DNA of 5,667 nucleotides. Source: Pseudomonadota bacterium (lineage in GTDB: Bacteria; Pseudomonadota; Alphaproteobacteria; Acetobacterales; Acetobacteraceae). Below the pieces are notes generated by a model that searched no databases, had not been told where the DNA came from, and saw only the letters and a program-made list of their open reading frames with translations. How positions within the stretch are numbered: position 1 is the stretch's first letter; each line of letters starts with the position of its first letter. Made by a program: the position numbers and the translations under genes. The stretch spans positions 1-5,667 of the forward strand of contig JAJYAF010000164.1 of NCBI GenBank assembly GCA_021779655.1, written 5' to 3'. Below are positions 1 to 5,667 of the stretch, one piece after another.

Positions 1-8
1 TCCGATCT
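1..8. other. Residual sequencing-adapter bases at the contig edge
   Basis: The first eight bases, TCCGATCT, are identical to the 3' end of the Illumina TruSeq adapter (which ends GCTCTTCCGATCT). Read on the minus strand they become AGATCGGA, the start of the usual read-through adapter. RpoD reads Asn-Thr-Asp-His-Thr up to base 9, where the family continues Leu-Glu-Glu-Val-Gly; here the frame would give Arg-Ser instead. Breaking at exactly this boundary in one of the most conserved parts of RpoD makes chance unlikely. These bases should be trimmed and not treated as genomic. Confidence 0.87.
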
Positions 9-1790
<1,782 letters not shown>

Positions 1791-1874
1791 ATTCAGGCTA
1801 TGCTCCGGGTGTCAGGGCGGGTTGACGTATTATTGCAAAACAGTGGAATGCGAAACCGGAAACAGGCCGGACGT
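1791..1874 (-). promoter_or_regulatory. dnaG-rpoD spacer with a candidate internal promoter
   Basis: This 84-nt gap separates the dnaG stop from the rpoD start and is visibly more AT-rich in the middle than its flanks. On the minus strand it contains TGC followed by AATAAT (1837-1829), an extended -10-like element matching five of six consensus bases in the hexamer. No good -35 hexamer is seen at 16-18 nt upstream. If used, it would start a transcript near 1822 with a leader of about 30 nt. A dedicated rpoD promoter near the end of dnaG is known from other bacteria, so the idea is plausible, but this site is only a guess. No terminator hairpin is visible, so read-through from dnaG is expected. 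Confidence 0.3.
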
Positions 1875-3698
1875 TCAAGGCTCCTCGCCTCTCTCGCCGG
1901 TCTCGGCCCGCAGCAGGGCGGCGTTGAGCCGGGTTAGTCTGCGCACGATCTCGGCATCCTGCGGGTGTTCCAGGTAGCGGCGGTGCTGCTCGTCCCGTTG
2001 CTCGCGCAATCTGTTCCGGCTCGCTCTCATCAGATTAAACAACTCCCACCAGCGATCGGCCGCCTCCGCCAGGCTCGCACCGGGGGCGGCGCAGGAGGGC
2101 AACGGGGTGGCAGCCAGAACCCGGGATACATCATCCGCCAATCCGGATTGTTGAAAGTGTGTAAGCAGTCTTTCAGAGTCAAGGGGATCATGGCCATCAT
2201 GAAAATCGTAGAGAGCAGCCCGCAGGCGGGCGCAAGGCGGAGGCAGGTCAAGCAGGGCGAAGGCCTCCTCGACGTCGCCAAATAGCTGTGGGTGCGTAAT
2301 GAGAATGGCGGTCAGCCCGCGCGCGCGCTCGGCATCGGCGGCCGCGGGCTCAATAAGGGGCCGGGCGGGTTTCGGGCCGAGGCCGGAAGCGCCGCCGGGA
2401 GCGCCTGGCGGGCCGCTCCGAGTGGTGCCGGGGCCGCGCCGCTCGGCATAAAACCGGGCGAGCAGGGCGGAGCGGTATTCCGCCGCCAGCCCGCGATCCG
2501 CGATCCGTTCGGCGGCTTGCAGCAGACGCTGGCGAAAGGCGGCGCGGGCTTCCGGGGTGTGCCGTGGCACACCATCGGCCAGCATGTCGTAGAGCACCGC
2601 CGAGAGCGGCTTCGCGGCGGCAAGCTGGGCGGCGAACGCCGCCTTGCCCTGCGCGCGGATCAGGCTATCCGGGTCCTGGCCTTCCGGCAGATGCAGCAGT
2701 TTGAGCGAGCGGTCCGGCTTCAGCCCGCCCAAGGCCAGCGCCACCGCCCGCAGGGCCGCGCGCCTGCCGGCGTTATCGGCATCGAAGCAGAGCACCGGCT
2801 CGGGCGAAAGCCGCCAGATCTCGGCCAGCTGCTCCTCGGTGAGCGCCGTGCCGAGCGGCGCCACCGCGCCGGCGAATCCGGCCTGCGAGAGCGCGAGCAC
2901 ATCCATCTGGCCCTCGACCACGATCAGCGGCTCTCCGGCCCGCACCGCCGCGCGGGCATGATGAAGACCATAGAGCGAGCGGCGCTTGGAAAACACCGCC
3001 GTCTCCGGCCCGTTCACGTATTTCGGCTGCCCATCGCCCAGGATTCGGCCGCTGAAGCTCAAAATCTCGCCCTGCCGGTTCTCGATCGGGAACATCACGC
3101 GGGAAAAAAACATATCCACCGGCCCGTGATCGCCCAACTTCATCAGCCCGGCTTCGATCAGTTGTTCCACCCCGATGCCCTGGCGTTGCAGGGCCAGCGC
3201 CAGGGCGCCCCTGCCCTCACCCGACCAGCCCAGCCCGAATTTGCGGATGGTGACCTCCGCGAGCCCGCGGCCGCGCAGATATTCCAGCCCGGCCGCGCCC
3301 CCGCCCCCACCCTGGCCGCCGAACAGCCAGGCCTGGTAGAGCCGCGCCGCAGCCGCCAGCACCTCCCGCAGCCCGGCTTGCCGCGCTTCCCGCTCAGCCT
3401 CCGCGGGGCTCGCGCTCGGCACCTCAAGCCCGGCCTCGGCCGCCAGGCTCTGCACCGCCTCCATGAAGGACGCGCCCTGCGATTTCATCACGAAGGTGAT
3501 GGCATCGCCATGCTCGCCGCAGCCGAAGCAATGGTAATGGTCGTCATACACATAAAAAGAGGGCGTTTTCTCCGCATGGAACGGGCAGCAGCCCTTCTGC
3601 TCCCGGCCCGAGCGCTGCAACCGCACGCTGCGGCCGACGAGCACGGGCAGCGGCGTGCGCGCCCGCAATTCGTCAAGAAAATTCGCCGGCAATTTCAT
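1875..3698 (-). CDS. dnaG: DNA primase DnaG
   Basis: DnaG makes the short RNA primers for lagging-strand synthesis and restart, working with DnaB helicase at the replication fork. The 607-residue protein is normal in length for the class. An N-terminal CHC2 zinc-binding domain has ligands C38, H41, C57 and C60 (CPFH and CFGC). The catalytic core includes SFSGRIL at 214-220 and YVNGPET at 227-233. The Toprim metal site shows E262 in VEGQMDV and D306/D308 in FDADNAG. A Gly/Pro-rich linker at about 421-447 leads to a helical C-terminal region (about 455-600), expected to bind DnaB but weakly conserved. A glycine run at 127-134 is an unusual low-complexity insert. The ATG lies 3 nt after the yqeY stop with no strong Shine-Dalgarno, so translation is probably coupled to yqeY. 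Identity is certain. Confidence 0.97.
   Translation of the reverse strand: MKLPANFLDELRARTPLPVLVGRSVRLQRSGREQKGCCPFHAEKTPSFYVYDDHYHCFGCGEHGDAITFVMKSQGASFMEAVQSLAAEAGLEVPSASPAEAEREARQAGLREVLAAAARLYQAWLFGGQGGGGGAAGLEYLRGRGLAEVTIRKFGLGWSGEGRGALALALQRQGIGVEQLIEAGLMKLGDHGPVDMFFSRVMFPIENRQGEILSFSGRILGDGQPKYVNGPETAVFSKRRSLYGLHHARAAVRAGEPLIVVEGQMDVLALSQAGFAGAVAPLGTALTEEQLAEIWRLSPEPVLCFDADNAGRRAALRAVALALGGLKPDRSLKLLHLPEGQDPDSLIRAQGKAAFAAQLAAAKPLSAVLYDMLADGVPRHTPEARAAFRQRLLQAAERIADRGLAAEYRSALLARFYAERRGPGTTRSGPPGAPGGASGLGPKPARPLIEPAAADAERARGLTAILITHPQLFGDVEEAFALLDLPPPCARLRAALYDFHDGHDPLDSERLLTHFQQSGLADDVSRVLAATPLPSCAAPGASLAEAADRWWELFNLMRASRNRLREQRDEQHRRYLEHPQDAEIVRRLTRLNAALLRAETGERGEEP
3288..3312 (-). 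other. G-quadruplex-type motif inside dnaG
   Basis: The coding strand carries four G runs (3, 5, 5 and 3 G) separated by loops of 1, 1 and 7 nt. This satisfies the common G3+N1-7 pattern. It encodes part of the glycine run near residues 129-137 of DnaG. The motif is seen directly; whether it folds in mRNA or DNA is unknown, and high GC content raises the chance of such motifs. Confidence 0.4.
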
Positions 3699-3701
3699 TG
3701 T

Positions 3702-4157
3702 CTAGCCAAGCGCGGCCTTCACCGCGGCGGAGGCTTCCGCCATGTCCAGCGCGGCGCCGTGTTTTGCCTTGAGCGCGCCGATCACCTTGCCGATATCCTT
3801 GGCTGAACCCGCGCCGGCGGCGGCGATCGCCTCCCGCACCGCCGCCTCGAGAGCCGGGCCGGAGAGGGTGTTCGGCAGGAATTCCTCGATCACGGCGATT
3901 TCCGCCTCTTCCTTCGCCGCCAGTTCCTCGCGCCTGCCCTGACGGTACAGCGCCGCCGCATCCCGGCGCGACTTGATCATGGAGCGCAGCATGGCGATGA
4001 TCTCCTCATCCGGAATGGCGGCAATCCCCTTCGGCCGCGCCGCGATATCCGCGTCCTTCAGCTTTGCCTGGATCAGGCGCAAGGCGGAAGTCCGCTCGGC
4101 GTTTCGCGCCAGCATGGCGGCTTTAACCGCCCCGGTTATCGCGTCTCGTATCGGCAT
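3702..4157 (-). CDS. GatB/YqeY domain-containing protein
   Basis: This small helical protein belongs to the YqeY family, which resembles the C-terminal tail domain of the GatB amidotransferase subunit. It does not itself contain an amidotransferase catalytic domain, and its exact function is not settled; a tRNA-related role is inferred from the GatB resemblance. From the chosen start it has 151 residues. Family features are ERTSALRLIQAKLKD (21-35), the long charged helix from DEEIIAML (50-57) through EEFLP (91-95), and IGKVIGALKAKHG (122-134) near the end. Two in-frame starts exist, at 4166 and 4157. The 4157 ATG is preferred because AAGGA lies 8 nt upstream and because family members usually begin close to this helix; the 4166 ATG has its purine-rich stretch directly against it. 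The gene is followed by dnaG after 3 nt, forming one transcription unit with dnaG and rpoD. Confidence 0.93.
   Translation of the reverse strand: MPIRDAITGAVKAAMLARNAERTSALRLIQAKLKDADIAARPKGIAAIPDEEIIAMLRSMIKSRRDAAALYRQGRREELAAKEEAEIAVIEEFLPNTLSGPALEAAVREAIAAAGAGSAKDIGKVIGALKAKHGAALDMAEASAAVKAALG
4148..4157 (-). repeat. Left arm of 10-bp inverted repeat at the yqeY start codon
   Basis: GTATCGGCAT here is the exact reverse complement of ATGCCGATAC at 4240-4249. On the minus strand it covers the preferred yqeY start and encodes Met-Pro-Ile plus one base. The match does not extend on either side. Confidence 0.5.
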
Positions 4158-4239
4158 TTCGCTCATCCTTTCCGGAAATAATTTCCGTAGTCCAAAAACT
4201 TACGTTGTATGCGGAGAAAGATTCCAGTACACTCCCGCC
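4158..4239. promoter_or_regulatory. Divergent yqeY/carA promoter region
   Basis: These roughly 82 bp separate two outward-facing transcription units and must hold or overlap both promoters unless transcription enters from elsewhere. Rightward, TTTCCG (4182-4187) and TTGTAT (4205-4210) are 17 bp apart and could form a weak carA promoter, giving a leader of about 22 nt. Leftward, TACAAC (4209-4204) is a fair -10 hexamer but lacks a convincing -35. The two candidate -10 elements overlap, so the promoters may compete. Individual hexamer assignments are low confidence; the regional role is much safer. Confidence 0.5.
4173..4187. promoter_or_regulatory. Perfect 15-bp palindrome, possible operator
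   Basis: CGGAAAT-A-ATTTCCG is an exact inverted repeat with seven-base arms around one central base. It lies between the divergent genes, immediately upstream of the yqeY start and across the candidate carA -35. Its symmetry suits a dimeric regulator. A looser element with the same outer bases, GGA-N7-TCC, occurs at 4213-4225 and matches 9 of 13 positions. The symmetry is seen directly; binding by any protein is inference. As RNA on the yqeY side it could also form a small hairpin. Confidence 0.4.
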
Positions 4240-4249
4240 ATGCCGATAC
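4240..4249 (+). repeat. Right arm of 10-bp inverted repeat at the carA start codon
   Basis: ATGCCGATAC begins carA and pairs with the arm at 4148-4157, so the two divergent genes open with the same ten bases, including the ATA isoleucine codon that is uncommon in such GC-rich DNA. Three of the ten matches are forced by both being start codons; the other seven are not. Confidence 0.5.
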
Positions 4250-5583
4250 CCATATCCGAGCTGATCGACCGCCTCGGCGGGCCGGAGGAGGCCGCGCGGC
4301 TGGCCGGCGTTTCCACCGAGGCAATCCGCAAATGGCGCGCCACCGGCGCCCTCCCCGCGCGCCACTGGCCCGCCATTATGGCAGCAACCGGGCTGGCCAT
4401 GGAAGAGCTTGCGCCGCAGCCGGGAAGCGGCGCGCCACCGGGCGCCACCGCCGTTCTGGTGCTGGCGGATGGCAGCGTGTTCTGGGGGCGTGGCTTCGGC
4501 GCGCAGGGTGTCAGCCAGCCAGCGGAGCTGTGCTTTTCCACCGGCATGACCGGCTATCAGGAAACCCTCACCGACCCTTCCTTCGCCGGCCAGATCATCA
4601 CCTTCACCTTCCCGCATATCGGCAATACCGGCGCCAACGAGGAGGATCTGGAGGCCGCCAACATCGCCGCCCGCGGCTTCGTGACCAAGGAAGATCTTCC
4701 GGAACCTTCCAACTGGCGCGCGCGGCAGTCCCTGGACGCCTGGCTTACGAAGCAGAACCTTCCGGGAATCGCCGGGGTGGATACCCGGGCGCTCACCCTG
4801 CGCATCCGCGATAGCGGCGCGCCCAGCGCCGTGCTCGCCTATCCGGCGGATCAGAAATTCGATATCGCGGCCCTGGCAGCGCGGGCCGCCGCCTGGCCGG
4901 GGCTTGCGGGCATGGACCTCGCCGCCGAGGTTACCTGCGCCCAGAGCTACGAATGGACCGAAGGCCGCTGGGTCTTCCCGCACGGCTTCGCCCGGCCCGC
5001 GTTGCGGCACCGGGTGGTCGCGGTCGATTACGGCGCCAAACGCAACATCCTGCGCAGCCTGGCCAGCGCCGGCTGCCATGTTGTCGTGGTGCCCGCCACC
5101 GCCACGGCGGAAGATATTCTCCGGCATGAGCCGGATGGCGTTTTTCTCTCCAACGGACCCGGCGACCCGGCGGCCACGGCTGCCTACGCCGTGCCCGCGA
5201 TCCGCGGGGTGATGCAGGCCGGGCTGCCGATTTTCGGCATCTGCCTTGGCCACCAGCTTCTGGCCCACGCGCTCGGCGCCAGAACCTACAAGCTCGCGCG
5301 CGGCCATCGCGGCGCCAACCAGCCGGTCAAGGACCTGGCCACGGGCCGGGTGGAAATCACCAGCCAGAATCATGGCTTCGCGGTCGATGAAACCTCGCTG
5401 CCCGAAGGCGTGAGGGTCACCCATGTCAGCCTGTTCGATGGCTCGAATGAAGGCATCGCCGCGCCGGCGAAGCGGGTTTTTTCCGTCCAGTACCACCCGG
5501 AAGCCTCTCCCGGCCCTTCCGATTCGGCCTATTTGTTCGAGCGTTTCACCGCCATGATGTCCGGCATGATGGCCGGGCGCTAA
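4240..5583 (+). CDS. carA: Carbamoyl-phosphate synthase small (glutaminase) subunit with N-terminal helix-turn-helix extension
   Basis: CarA hydrolyses glutamine and passes ammonia to CarB for carbamoyl phosphate synthesis, feeding pyrimidine and arginine pathways in the cytoplasm. Residues from about 69 (ATAVLVLADGSVFWGRG) align with the start of E. coli CarA. The CPSase small-chain domain contains MTGYQETLTDPSF (103-115) and FPHIGN (124-129), and a class I glutaminase domain follows. The catalytic triad is C335 (GICLGHQ), H419 and E421 (QYHPE), each exactly 66 residues beyond E. coli C269/H353/E355. The extra first 66 residues resemble a small Cro/YdaS-like DNA-binding domain: LIDRLGGPEEAARLAGV, then a recognition-helix candidate STEAIRKWRATG, then LPARHWPAIMAATG. 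The reading frame is continuous, with GC-rich third positions like the rest of the gene. The ATG at 4240 lacks a well-spaced Shine-Dalgarno (GGAG is 23 nt away). Internal ATGs at 4378 and 4399 also lack one and would leave the helix-turn-helix untranslated. CarA identity is certain; the start and DNA-binding role are less so. Confidence 0.95.
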   Translation: MPIPISELIDRLGGPEEAARLAGVSTEAIRKWRATGALPARHWPAIMAATGLAMEELAPQPGSGAPPGATAVLVLADGSVFWGRGFGAQGVSQPAELCFSTGMTGYQETLTDPSFAGQIITFTFPHIGNTGANEEDLEAANIAARGFVTKEDLPEPSNWRARQSLDAWLTKQNLPGIAGVDTRALTLRIRDSGAPSAVLAYPADQKFDIAALAARAAAWPGLAGMDLAAEVTCAQSYEWTEGRWVFPHGFARPALRHRVVAVDYGAKRNILRSLASAGCHVVVVPATATAEDILRHEPDGVFLSNGPGDPAATAAYAVPAIRGVMQAGLPIFGICLGHQLLAHALGARTYKLARGHRGANQPVKDLATGRVEITSQNHGFAVDETSLPEGVRVTHVSLFDGSNEGIAAPAKRVFSVQYHPEASPGPSDSAYLFERFTAMMSGMMAGR

Positions 5584-5623
5584 CCTCCCGCTTCCCGTTC
5601 CAGCCTCTGCTCCGGAAATCCCC

Positions 5624-5667
5624 ATGCCCAAGCGCACCGACCTTGAAAGCATCCTGATCATCGGCGC
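5624..5667 (+). CDS. carB: Carbamoyl-phosphate synthase large subunit, N-terminal fragment (cut by window end)
   Basis: Fourteen codons and two further bases are present, reading MPKRTDLESILIIG and probably Ala next. This matches the highly characteristic CarB N-terminus (E. coli begins MPKRTDIKSILILGA), which leads into the first ATP-binding half of the synthetase. CarB makes carbamoyl phosphate from bicarbonate, ATP and the ammonia delivered by CarA. The start is 40 nt after the carA stop, with GGAA at 5614-5617 six nt upstream as a reasonable ribosome binding site. No terminator is visible in the gap, so the two genes are probably cotranscribed. The remaining protein, normally over 1,000 residues, lies beyond the window. 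Confidence 0.93.
   Translation, partial: MPKRTDLESILIIG

Noticed and set aside
1822..1827. TTGACG on the plus strand as a -35 element
   Set aside because: It would drive transcription antisense into dnaG, has no convincing -10 partner, and no plus-strand gene follows.
2292..3806. A 504-codon open frame on the plus strand opposite dnaG
   Set aside because: It is the shadow of dnaG, with Arg/Ala/Gly/His-rich low-information composition and no family features.
3973..4239. Upstream extension of the carA frame to 3973
   Set aside because: The frame stays open but runs antisense through yqeY, and its translation has no family character; the helix-turn-helix starts right after the ATG at 4240.
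4378..4401. Internal ATGs at 4378 and 4399 as alternative carA starts
   Set aside because: Neither has a ribosome binding site, and both would leave a well-formed helix-turn-helix coding segment unexplained. They remain possible and are listed as a refutation test.
5584..5623. Attenuator or terminator between carA and carB
   Set aside because: Only 40 nt, with no stable stem followed by a T run.
4123..5661. A 512-codon open frame on the minus strand opposite carA
   Set aside because: It overlaps carA, the intergenic region and the start of yqeY, has a composition typical of antisense frames, and shows no domain.

Overview
The window reads as chromosomal housekeeping DNA from a high-GC alphaproteobacterium. 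Gene order and protein character (RpoD with a long acidic N-terminus and a large nonconserved region; DnaG keeping its zinc ligands; GatB/YqeY next to dnaG) suggest the Rhodospirillales/Acetobacterales side of the class. That placement is inference from memory of family features and was not searched.

Layout. A leftward cluster occupies roughly 9-4157: yqeY (3702-4157), dnaG primase (1875-3698) and rpoD, the major sigma factor (9-1790, cut by the contig end). A rightward cluster begins at 4240: carA (4240-5583) and the first 14 codons of carB (from 5624). The two are divergent and separated by about 80 bp. The leftward set is the alphaproteobacterial form of the macromolecular synthesis operon, which supplies replication priming and promoter recognition. 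The rightward set makes carbamoyl phosphate for pyrimidines and arginine.

Most notable points. (1) CarA carries an N-terminal extension of about 66 residues that looks like a small Cro/YdaS-type helix-turn-helix domain. The rest aligns with E. coli CarA at a constant offset of 66, so an apparently complete enzyme subunit is joined to a probable DNA-binding domain. (2) The divergent intergenic region next to that gene contains a perfect 15-bp palindrome, and the two start codons sit inside an exact 10-bp inverted repeat. Together with the fusion this suggests, without proving, that CarA could read its own promoter region. (3) The first eight bases match the end of the Illumina TruSeq adapter, and conserved RpoD sequence breaks off exactly there. 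The loss of sigma region 4.2 is therefore an assembly artefact, not biology.

All five genes are intact in frame within the window. No RNA genes, mobile elements, CRISPR arrays or clear intrinsic terminators were seen.
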